Part shown: one piece after another, positions 42,248 through 50,285 of the stretch | Numbering within the stretch: the stretch's first letter is position 1 | Layout: the number at the start of each line of letters is the position of its first letter | From: Planctomycetota bacterium | GTDB lineage: Bacteria > Planctomycetota > J058 > JAJDCP01 | Length of the DNA: 64,000 nt | Reading direction: 5' to 3' | NCBI GenBank assembly: GCA_029260765.1 | Contig: JAJDCP010000165.1 | Location: forward strand, 1 to 64,000 | Notes under the pieces: generated by a model | The model's input: only the letters and a program-made list of their open reading frames with translations | Databases searched by the model: none | What the model was told of the DNA's origin: nothing | Made by a program: the position numbers and the translations under genes

Positions 42248-44836
42248 ATGAAATCCTCGGACATCCGTCAGCGCTTCCTCGACTTCTTCGCAGAGAAGGG
42301 GCACGAGCAGGTTCATAGTTCCCCCGTCATCCCGCAAGGCGACCCGACGCTGCTGTTTACCAACGCGGGCATGAACCAGTTCAAGGACGTTTTTCTGGGG
42401 TTGGAGAAGCGCGCGATTCCGCGTGCGACCACTTCGCAGAAGTGCATCCGGGCTGGGGGAAAGCACAACGACCTCGAGAACGTGGGGCGTACTGAACGGC
42501 ACCAGACGTTCTTCGAGATGCTCGGCAACTTCTCCTTTGGGGACTACTTCAAGCGCGAGGCGATCAGCTACGCCTGGGAGTTTCTCACCGAGGTCTGCAA
42601 GATCCCGCGCGACTTGCTGGTCGTCACGGTTTTCCGTGAAGACGAGGAGAGCGCGGCGCTCTGGCGCGAGATCGCCGGGCTGCCTGACGGATTGGTGGTC
42701 CGCCTGGGTGAAAAAGACAACTTCTGGAGCATGGGCGACACGGGCCCCTGCGGTCCGTGCACCGAGATCCACTTCGACTACCAGCCCGGCTCTGGGCTGC
42801 CCACTGAAGACGACTTCGAGAACGGCCGCTACGTCGAGGTCTGGAACCTGGTGTTCATGCAGTTCGACCAGAAGGCCGATGGCACGCGGGTGCCTCTGCC
42901 TGCGCCCAGCGTCGACACCGGCATGGGGCTTGAGCGGTTGAGCTGCGTGTTGCAGAACGTCAACAGCAACTACAAGACCGACTTGTTCGCGAGTTTGCTC
43001 GCCGAGATCGCCGAAACCGTGGGGGTTCCCTACGACCACGGCAAGGCAGGCGTGCCCCATCGAGTGATCGCAGACCATGTGCGCGCGCTGTCCTTCTCCT
43101 TCGCAGACGGTGCGCTGCCGAGCAATACCGGGCGCGGCTATGTGCTGCGGCGTATTCTGCGTCGGGCCGCCCGCTTTGCCTACGAGCTCGGCGTGCGTGA
43201 ACCGGTGATCTACCGTTTCGTACCGACATTGGTCGCGATGATGGGCGACGCGTTCCCCGAGCTGCGCGCCAGCGAGCAGCACATCATCACCCAGATCCGC
43301 ACCGAAGAAGAGAGCTTCCAACGCAACCTCGAGCGCGGCATGATCGAGTTCGAGAAGCTCAACGCAGACTTGTCTTCGGGCGAGACGATCCCCGGCGAGC
43401 AGGCTTTCACGCTGTACGATACCCATGGTTTCCCGCTCGATATGACCTGCCAGATGGCGGAGGAGCGTGGACTGCTGGTCGATCATGAAGGATTCGAGGC
43501 CGCGCGAGCCCAGGCGCGTGAGCGCTCCGCTGGTGTCAAGGCCTTCCAGGCCGAAGACCTCTCCGAGTTCCAGAGCGAGGTTCCGACCGAGTTCCTCGGC
43601 TATACCTCGCTGGAGGCGGACGCTACCGTCCTCCACTGCACCGCTACGCACCTGTTGCTCAATCGGACTCCCTTCTATCCGGAAGGGGGAGGCCAGGTCG
43701 CCGACCACGGCAGAGTCGAGATCGGCGACGCCGGCTTCGTGGTCGAGGACACACAGAAACACGGCCATCTGATCCTGCATGTCGGGCACTGGCAGGGCGA
43801 GGTCGCGTCCAGCGGCGCCGCAGCCCGCGCGAAGGTCGATCGGACCCGGCGTGAAGATACGATGCGCAACCACACGGCCACACACCTGCTGCATTGGGCC
43901 TTGCGCGGAGTGCTGGGTGAACATGTGCGGCAACAGGGGTCGAAGGTGCACCCCGACTACCTGCGTTTCGACCTGGCGCACAATGCGGCGCTGCGTCCTG
44001 AGGAACTGGCAGAGGTCGAAGCGCGCATCAACGCGAAGATCCTGCTGAACGAAGACGTGCAGACCTACGAGACGCAGCTCGAGGCGGCCAAAGCCGATGG
44101 TGTCATCGCCTTCTTCGATGAGAAATACGGCGAAGATGTGCGGGTCGTGCGCTGTGGCGAAGACGGCTACTCAAGCGAGCTCTGCGGTGGCACGCACTGC
44201 CAACGCACCGGCGATATCGGCATGTTCGCCATCGTCGAGGAAAAACCCCTGCAGACCGGAGTGCGGCGCATCGTCGCCTACACGGGCCGCGGCGCGCTCC
44301 AACTCTTGCAGTCGAAGCGCGCGGTCGTGCAGTCTTTGACGCGCTTGTTGTCTTCTGCGGAGGACAAGTTGCTCGAGCGTACCGAGAAGCTGATCAAAGA
44401 TCTGAAACAGGCCCGCAAGCAGGGCCCGACCGCGCGTCCCCAGCTGAAACTGGACGCCGCGGGCATTTTGGCCGGGGCAGAGCAGCGCGAGTTGGGAGCT
44501 GCCGGCTCGGTGTACTTGGTTGCGCGTGAGATTGAAGGCGCGGACATGAACGGGCTGCGCGAGCTTGCCGACCGCCTCAAGGGCGATCCTCGCAAGCCCG
44601 CCGCAGGTTTGCTTGCCGCACGCCAGGGGAGCAAAGTCTTCCTGGTTGCCTTTGCCTCCAAGGCCATCGCCAAGACCTTTCACGCCGGCAATCTGGTCAA
44701 GGGCGTGGCTCCTCTGGTCGGTGGAGGGGGCGGCGGGCGACCCGACATGGCGCAGGCGGGAGGCAAGAACCCGGCCGGACTGCCGGACGCCTTGAAGAAG
44801 GCACAGGAGGTGCTCGCCTCCGCTGCAGCGTCTTGA
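42248..44836 (+). CDS. alaS: Alanyl-tRNA synthetase
   Basis: 862 residues from ATG 42248, full length. The class II core begins MKSSDIRQRFLDFFAEKGHE with FTNAGMNQFKDVFLG and RATTSQKCIRAGGKHNDLEN. The editing domain zinc/active-site residues are all present: HTATHLLH (His542, His546) and CGGTHC (Cys646, His650). The C-terminal C-Ala domain ends GGGGGGRPDMAQAGGKN, the expected glycine-rich DHHA1 motif. It charges tRNA-Ala and deacylates mischarged Ser/Gly. Confidence 0.98.
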   Translation: MKSSDIRQRFLDFFAEKGHEQVHSSPVIPQGDPTLLFTNAGMNQFKDVFLGLEKRAIPRATTSQKCIRAGGKHNDLENVGRTERHQTFFEMLGNFSFGDYFKREAISYAWEFLTEVCKIPRDLLVVTVFREDEESAALWREIAGLPDGLVVRLGEKDNFWSMGDTGPCGPCTEIHFDYQPGSGLPTEDDFENGRYVEVWNLVFMQFDQKADGTRVPLPAPSVDTGMGLERLSCVLQNVNSNYKTDLFASLLAEIAETVGVPYDHGKAGVPHRVIADHVRALSFSFADGALPSNTGRGYVLRRILRRAARFAYELGVREPVIYRFVPTLVAMMGDAFPELRASEQHIITQIRTEEESFQRNLERGMIEFEKLNADLSSGETIPGEQAFTLYDTHGFPLDMTCQMAEERGLLVDHEGFEAARAQARERSAGVKAFQAEDLSEFQSEVPTEFLGYTSLEADATVLHCTATHLLLNRTPFYPEGGGQVADHGRVEIGDAGFVVEDTQKHGHLILHVGHWQGEVASSGAAARAKVDRTRREDTMRNHTATHLLHWALRGVLGEHVRQQGSKVHPDYLRFDLAHNAALRPEELAEVEARINAKILLNEDVQTYETQLEAAKADGVIAFFDEKYGEDVRVVRCGEDGYSSELCGGTHCQRTGDIGMFAIVEEKPLQTGVRRIVAYTGRGALQLLQSKRAVVQSLTRLLSSAEDKLLERTEKLIKDLKQARKQGPTARPQLKLDAAGILAGAEQRELGAAGSVYLVAREIEGADMNGLRELADRLKGDPRKPAAGLLAARQGSKVFLVAFASKAIAKTFHAGNLVKGVAPLVGGGGGGRPDMAQAGGKNPAGLPDALKKAQEVLASAAAS

Positions 44837-44919
44837 GATGCTTCGCGCTGCCTGGGTCATTCCATTGAACACAAGGCTTTGCGAGAAACTTCAACACCTC
44901 CGCCAGTCTTCGCGGTAGT

Positions 44920-44950
44920 TTGACAAAGACGCCGGATCTGCGATCTCAAT
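44920..44950 (+). promoter_or_regulatory. Possible promoter just before the histidine kinase
   Basis: A consensus TTGACA at 44920-44925 and a weak CTCAAT at 44945-44950 are separated by 19 bp. Transcription would begin within a few bases of ATG 44954, implying a leaderless mRNA. The -10 is poor, so this is tentative. Confidence 0.3.
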
Positions 44951-44953
44951 CGG

Positions 44954-47900
44954 ATGAAGCTGTTCTCCAAGTTGTTGCTGTTGACGCTCTTGCCCGGTGC
45001 GCTGGGCTTGGGCGTGGTCTCGACCATCAGCCTGCTGGGCGCCCCAACTGTGGGCCAGCGGGTGCTGCTGCTGGTCGTAGTCGGGTTGCCGCTGTTTCTG
45101 TGCGCGGCCATCGCCACGCGCGCAGTGTTGAAGCCCGTCCGGCAGCTGAGCAAGGCATGGGCCCGGCTGGCCGGTGGTGACCGCGAGGTGAGGTTTCCCG
45201 AATCGCCGGGGCAGGATGCGCTGGCTGGGCTGGGGCGCTCCTTCAACGAGCTCGCAGACAAGCTGCAGAATGCGCGGACGGACGGTGCGCTGTCCCAGAG
45301 CGATGCCACCTTCCGACAGCTGGCAGAGACCATCGACGCGGTGTTCTGGCTGGCCAACCTCAAGAAGGACAAGCTCTTCTATGTCAGCCCGGCGGGGGAG
45401 ACCATCTTTGGCCTTCCTTGCGAGCGGTTGTACGAGGAGCCGGAGCGCTTGCTGCAGATCTGCCATCCCGAAGATCGCGAGAAACTGTCTCACAGTTTGA
45501 TCGACCAGGGCGGCCTCGCCGAGCACGAATACCGCATCACGCGTCCCGATGGCACTGAGCTCTGGGTCCGCACCCGTACCTTTCCGGTCTGTGATGCGCA
45601 GGGCGCGCCGTACCACCTGGCTGGGATCACCGAGGACATCACCAAGGAGAAACAGGTCGCCGGAGAGCTGCGGGCGAGTGAGAAACGCTACCGGGACCTG
45701 GTCGAGCTGAGCCATGACCTGATCTGGTCGGTCGATGCCCGGGGCTTTTGGACCTTCGTCAACCGCACTGGGGCCCTCCAGATCTACGGCTACGAGCCGG
45801 CGGAGATGCTCGGCAAGCCGTTCGTTGATTTCCTCTGGCCCAGCGTGGTCGAGCGGGACATGCAGACGCTCCGCAAGATCAAGTCGGGCCAGAAGCTGCT
45901 CAACTTCCCGACGGTCCATCGCCGCAAAGACGGGCGCAAGGTGCACTTGAGCTTCAATGCCAGCGTGGTGCGCGACGACACCGGCAAAGTCCTGGGGGTG
46001 GCGGGCACGGCCAGGGATATGTCCAGCGAGATCGAGAGCAAAGAACGCTACCGGGTGCTGACCGAGAACGCTCCGGAGGCCATCGTGCTGCTCGATGTGG
46101 TGTCTGATCGGTTCATCGAGGTCAATGAGAATGCGGTCAAGCTCTTCCGCATGCCTCGAGAGCAGTTGCTTCGCAGTGGCCCGAAGGACGTGAGCCCAGC
46201 CCTGCAGCCAGACGGCCGACCTTCGAGCCAGCTCGCTGCCGAAGCCGTCGCGGCTGTCATGCGCGGGACGACACAGGTTTTCGAGTGGATGCACCGCGAT
46301 GCAGAGGGACGCGAGGTGCTCTGCGAGGTGCGCTTGAACCTGATGCCCTATGAGGGGCGGCAACTGGTACGCGGCAGTGTGACCGACATCACAGAGCGCA
46401 AGCTTGCCGAAGAGGCTGTGCGTGCGAGTGAGCAGAACCTCAGCATCACCCTGGACAGCATCGGGGATGCCGTGATTGCCAGCGACGCAGCGGGCGTCGT
46501 GACCCGCATCAACCCAGTAGCCGAGCGCCTGGTCGGTTGGAGTAAGGCAGATGTGCTCGGCCAACCCCTCGAACACGTTTTCCGTCTGCGCGCGACGGAG
46601 ACCGCCCTGGATCTTGAGAATCCAGTCCGCCAGGTGATGCGCTCCGGGCAGCTGGTGGCACCGCACGAGCATGCCGTTCTGGTCTCCCGCGATGGCAGCG
46701 AGTCGCTGGTCTCCTACCGCGGTTCTCCGATTTCGCGTGGGCGGGACGTGCTCGGGGTGGTGTTGGTCTTCCGCGATGTGACCGAAGAGCAGGCGATCCA
46801 GCGGCATCTGCGCCAGGTGCAGAAACTCGAAGCCATCGGGCGCCTGGCGGGAGGCATCGCCCATGACTTCAACAACCTGCTGTGCGGCATCATGGGCTAC
46901 GCTGAGCTGCTGTACCGTTCGTTGGAAGCCAGCGATCCGGAGCAGGCCGGTTTCGCGCACACGATCATCAAGACCTCACAGCGCGCGTCGGAGTTGACCC
47001 GACAGCTGCTGGCATTCTCGCGCAAAGGCCCGTTGCAGTCGCGTCCGGTGGACATGCATGAGGTCGTGCAGGAAGTGATCACGTTAGCCGAGCGCATCAT
47101 CGATCGGCGCATCGAGATCGAAACGCTGCTGCAAGCGGACTCGGCGCAGGTCACCGGCGATCCCTCCCAGCTGCAGAATGCAGTCTTGAACCTGGTGGTC
47201 AATGCCCGCGACGCGATGCCCGAGGGCGGGAAGTTGCGGATCGCCACCCGTAGTCTCGCATTGTCTGAGGCCGACTGCCGTGACAAGCTGTCCGGGCTCG
47301 AGCCAGGGCCTCACGTGGAGCTCTCGGTCAGCGACACGGGGGTCGGGATCAGTGCGCCCATCATCGACCACATCTTCGAGCCCTTCTACACGACCAAAGG
47401 GGTGGGAAAGGGCACCGGCCTGGGCCTGTCTGTGGTGTACGGCACCCTGCAGGCGCATCGCGGCAAGATTCTGGTCGAGAGTCAGCCCGGTGAAGGCAGC
47501 TGTTTCCGCATGGTCCTGCCTGTCTCTGACGCCGAAGCCGTCGAGCGGCGGCCCAGCGACGAGCGGGCCCTCAGCGGGCATGGTTGCATACTGCTGGTCG
47601 ACGATGAAGAGGTGGTGCGGACGATGGCGGGTCGATTGTTGCGCGAGCTGGGCTACACCGTGCGGATCGCGTGCGACGGACCCGAGGCGTTGGAGATCTA
47701 TCGCGAGCAGGGGGCCGAGATCGACCTGGTGCTGCTCGACATGGTGATGCCGAAGCTCAATGGTCGCGAAACTCTACGGGCGCTGCGTGAGCTCGACCCG
47801 GAGGTGCGGGTGTTGATCGCAACGGGTTATGATGTCGAGGCGGAGGGAGATCCGATCTTTGAGCACGGAGTGATCGACAAGCCCTTTGAAATGAATGAGC

Positions 47901-47971
47901 TCGCGCGGAGGATCACCGAGTTGTTGGGAGGCGGGCGGAGCGACACGTTCCCTACTCCGCTGCAGGCCTGA
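44954..47971 (+). CDS. Multi-PAS hybrid sensor histidine kinase
   Basis: 1005 residues. Two helices (LLLLTLLPGALGLGVVSTIS; VLLLVVVGLPLFLCAAIATR) lead into a HAMP-like linker (VLKPVRQLSKAWARLAGG). Four PAS domains follow at about 110-230, 240-360, 360-480 and 490-615, each closed by the usual DITxxK/DMSxxI/DVTEEQ end. Dimerisation and phosphoacceptor: RLAGGIAHDFNNLLCGIMGY (His637). ATPase: NLVVNARDAMP (N box), DTGVGIS, FEPFYTTKGVGKGTGLGLSV. The C-terminal receiver domain carries Asp929 in LLDMVMPKLNG. No dedicated response regulator is adjacent. The neighbouring PP2C is convergent. Confidence 0.95.
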   Translation: MKLFSKLLLLTLLPGALGLGVVSTISLLGAPTVGQRVLLLVVVGLPLFLCAAIATRAVLKPVRQLSKAWARLAGGDREVRFPESPGQDALAGLGRSFNELADKLQNARTDGALSQSDATFRQLAETIDAVFWLANLKKDKLFYVSPAGETIFGLPCERLYEEPERLLQICHPEDREKLSHSLIDQGGLAEHEYRITRPDGTELWVRTRTFPVCDAQGAPYHLAGITEDITKEKQVAGELRASEKRYRDLVELSHDLIWSVDARGFWTFVNRTGALQIYGYEPAEMLGKPFVDFLWPSVVERDMQTLRKIKSGQKLLNFPTVHRRKDGRKVHLSFNASVVRDDTGKVLGVAGTARDMSSEIESKERYRVLTENAPEAIVLLDVVSDRFIEVNENAVKLFRMPREQLLRSGPKDVSPALQPDGRPSSQLAAEAVAAVMRGTTQVFEWMHRDAEGREVLCEVRLNLMPYEGRQLVRGSVTDITERKLAEEAVRASEQNLSITLDSIGDAVIASDAAGVVTRINPVAERLVGWSKADVLGQPLEHVFRLRATETALDLENPVRQVMRSGQLVAPHEHAVLVSRDGSESLVSYRGSPISRGRDVLGVVLVFRDVTEEQAIQRHLRQVQKLEAIGRLAGGIAHDFNNLLCGIMGYAELLYRSLEASDPEQAGFAHTIIKTSQRASELTRQLLAFSRKGPLQSRPVDMHEVVQEVITLAERIIDRRIEIETLLQADSAQVTGDPSQLQNAVLNLVVNARDAMPEGGKLRIATRSLALSEADCRDKLSGLEPGPHVELSVSDTGVGISAPIIDHIFEPFYTTKGVGKGTGLGLSVVYGTLQAHRGKILVESQPGEGSCFRMVLPVSDAEAVERRPSDERALSGHGCILLVDDEEVVRTMAGRLLRELGYTVRIACDGPEALEIYREQGAEIDLVLLDMVMPKLNGRETLRALRELDPEVRVLIATGYDVEAEGDPIFEHGVIDKPFEMNELARRITELLGGGRSDTFPTPLQA

Positions 47972-47990
47972 ACTCGCGCTCCCGCGGCGC

Positions 47991-49310
47991 TCAACGCTGG
48001 GGGGCTGGAGCCGTCTGCACGGGTCCAAAGGGGCCGGAGCGCAGCGCACCCGGGCGCGCGGCCTGGGGGGTCTGCATCAAGCGCTGCGTCTCGCGACGTG
48101 CACCGCTCAGGCTCTCGTTGGCAACGCGCAGCCGCTGGCTCAGCTCGCGGCACATCCCCCAAAGCAACTTCACCGCCACCGCCTGCTCACGGTTGATCAA
48201 TCCGAACAGCGCTTGCCGCTCGAGCGCGAGCACCATGCAGTCGATGTCAGCGACCACACTCGCCGAGCGTGGCGACTCGTCGACCAGGCACATCTCCCCG
48301 AAATGCACGCCGTCCTTCAAGGTCGCGACCACATCCTGCCCTTTGAGGATCTTGACCTGGCCATGCAGCAACACGTAGAAGATGAAGTCGAGGTCGCCTT
48401 CACGGATGATGAAGGACCCCGCGGCAAAGCGTTGCAGACTGGCCACATTGAGCACCCGCTGCAGCTCGGTGAAGGTCATGTGCTGGAACAGGGGAATCTG
48501 CTTGAGGGCCTGGAGCTTGCGTTCTGCATCCACCCCGAGGTCGACGCCCGTGTTTTCGGCCTCGGTGCGCAGGACCACTGCGGTGATGTTGTCCTTCCCG
48601 ACCAGATTGGCGATCTCGATCAGCTCTCGTGCGGCCGCTTCGGGCTCGAGAGTGCTCAGGCAACGGCCGAGATCGTCCTGTTTGACGAAGTTGCTCAGTC
48701 CGTCAGAGCACAACAGGTAGGTGTCGCCCGGAGTCAGCTCGATGTGCAGGGTCTCGACCTCGATCGACGCGTGATGCCCCACAGCCTGGGTGATCACGTT
48801 GGCGAGGGGCGAGCGGTCTGCTTCTTCGCGGTTGATGATGCCTTGCTTGAACAGTTCCATCGCCTGGGTCTGGTCTTCAGTCAGCTGGTGTACCTCGCCA
48901 TTGCGAACGAGGTAGATGCGCGAGTCTCCGACGTGCGCGAGCACCGCATGCCGGCCCATGACCAACATCATCACCAGCGTGGTGCCCATGCCCTTTTTGC
49001 TCTTGTCCGCGTGGGCGACCGCGTGGATCTCGGCCGAGGTCTTCTCGACGGCCTGAGAGACCGCTCGTACGACCAACTCTCGGGTCTCGGGGTCGGGCTC
49101 GTTGGCGTACTGCTCGAACAACTCGCCCATCTGCTGGAAGCGTCGCTGCACGTTCTCGACACAGTAGGCGCTGGCGACCTCGCCGGCCGCCTCGCCTCCC
49201 ATTCCGTCGCACACGAGGAACAGACCGAGCTCGTTGTCGACCAGGAACGCGTCTTCGTTGTGGTCGCGTTGCTGGCCGACATCGGTCAGCCCGACGCCGA
49301 GCGTTTGCAT
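47991..49310 (-). CDS. PP2C Ser/Thr phosphatase fused to a cyclic-nucleotide-binding domain
   Basis: 439 residues. PP2C (about 1-245): GQQRDHNEDAFLVDN, FLVCDGMGGEAAGEVAS, LAHVGDSRIYLVR, LLCSDGLSNFV and GKDNITAVVL supply the metal-binding Asp residues. Cap-like cNMP domain (about 280-405): FAAGSFIIREGDLDFIFYVL, HGQVKILKG, HFGEMCLVDESPRSASVVAD, with the phosphate-cassette positions (FGEM-CL-PRSAS) kept. The tail is Pro/Ala-rich. It likely reverses Ser/Thr phosphorylation under control of a bound cyclic nucleotide, and may counteract the FHA kinase at 35315. Confidence 0.93.
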   Translation of the reverse strand: MQTLGVGLTDVGQQRDHNEDAFLVDNELGLFLVCDGMGGEAAGEVASAYCVENVQRRFQQMGELFEQYANEPDPETRELVVRAVSQAVEKTSAEIHAVAHADKSKKGMGTTLVMMLVMGRHAVLAHVGDSRIYLVRNGEVHQLTEDQTQAMELFKQGIINREEADRSPLANVITQAVGHHASIEVETLHIELTPGDTYLLCSDGLSNFVKQDDLGRCLSTLEPEAAARELIEIANLVGKDNITAVVLRTEAENTGVDLGVDAERKLQALKQIPLFQHMTFTELQRVLNVASLQRFAAGSFIIREGDLDFIFYVLLHGQVKILKGQDVVATLKDGVHFGEMCLVDESPRSASVVADIDCMVLALERQALFGLINREQAVAVKLLWGMCRELSQRLRVANESLSGARRETQRLMQTPQAARPGALRSGPFGPVQTAPAPQR

Positions 49311-49376
49311 GCCCTGCCCTTTCTTGCGTCCAGGATGTCGGTTCCATCTCGCAGGCTAGTCGATTTAGGCGATATT

Positions 49377-50285
49377 TCAAGACTCCTTATCGAGGTGCTG
49401 CACGAGGAAGGCTCTCCAGTCACCTGCGCTGCGCGTCTGGTCGATGCCGAGCCCAGCGGCCGCGATGCTGTCACGCATGCCCGCTTCAGCTTCCTGCAGG
49501 ATGCCTGCGAGCACCATGCGGCCTGAGGGCGCCATCAGCGCTTGCAAGCCCTGTTCGAGCAAGCTCGCGATCACCACCGGCACTATGTTGACGAATACGA
49601 AGTCGAAAACCCCATCCCCGGCGAGCTCTGCCAGCGAGCCGAGCTTGACCTGCAAGCCCGCATCGACCCCGTGCTCGCGCGCGCATTCGAGGCTGGCGGG
49701 AAGAGCCGCGGGATCGACGTCGCAGGCCAGTGCCCGGTTGGCGGGTGGGGGCGCGCGGTCACTGAAGCCCTGGAGCAGCAAGCCGGTAACGGCGAGGATC
49801 CCCGATCCGCAGCCGACATCGAGCAGGCGCGCCTCGCGGGGCAGGAATTCTTCGGCCATCCTCAAGCAGAGTCTGGTGCTCGGGTGGACGCCACTACCGA
49901 AGGCTGCCCCCGGGCGGAGGCGCAGGCCGATGATCTCTGCCGGCCCACACGGTTGGCCTCGGGGCTGCAGCCAGATGCGCGGTGTCAGGCGGATCGGTTT
50001 GGGGTCGAAGGGATAGGGCCGGTCCCATGTGGGGCGCGCCGGGTTCAATCCGCAAGCGCGCGCGATCATCGCCAAGGGCCAGAGCCGTTCGTCGAGCTCT
50101 GCAGGCTCGACAGAGGCGGGCAGCTGACAATAGAGGGACAGCTGATGGTCCACCGCGGGCTGCAAACGCAAGTCCAGGGCTCCCACCCCCACAAGCAGCT
50201 CAGCGCAGGGCTCGACCAGCTCAGCGTCGAGCTGCAGACACACGTGCCGCAAGCCCGCTTCCTTCTCTCCTTCAGCGGCGCGCAA
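49377..50285 (-). CDS. prmA: Ribosomal protein L11 methyltransferase-like (PrmA)
   Basis: 302 residues. RPGAAFGSGVHPSTRLCLRM and LLDVGCGSGILAVTGLLLQG (SAM motif I), ACDVDPAAL (motif II) and FDFVFVNIVP (in place of the usual NILA) place it in the PrmA family, which trimethylates L11. The N-terminal substrate domain is divergent. The start overlaps the upstream GmhB-fusion gene by 14 bp, so they are coupled. Confidence 0.87.
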   Translation of the reverse strand: MRAAEGEKEAGLRHVCLQLDAELVEPCAELLVGVGALDLRLQPAVDHQLSLYCQLPASVEPAELDERLWPLAMIARACGLNPARPTWDRPYPFDPKPIRLTPRIWLQPRGQPCGPAEIIGLRLRPGAAFGSGVHPSTRLCLRMAEEFLPREARLLDVGCGSGILAVTGLLLQGFSDRAPPPANRALACDVDPAALPASLECAREHGVDAGLQVKLGSLAELAGDGVFDFVFVNIVPVVIASLLEQGLQALMAPSGRMVLAGILQEAEAGMRDSIAAAGLGIDQTRSAGDWRAFLVQHLDKES

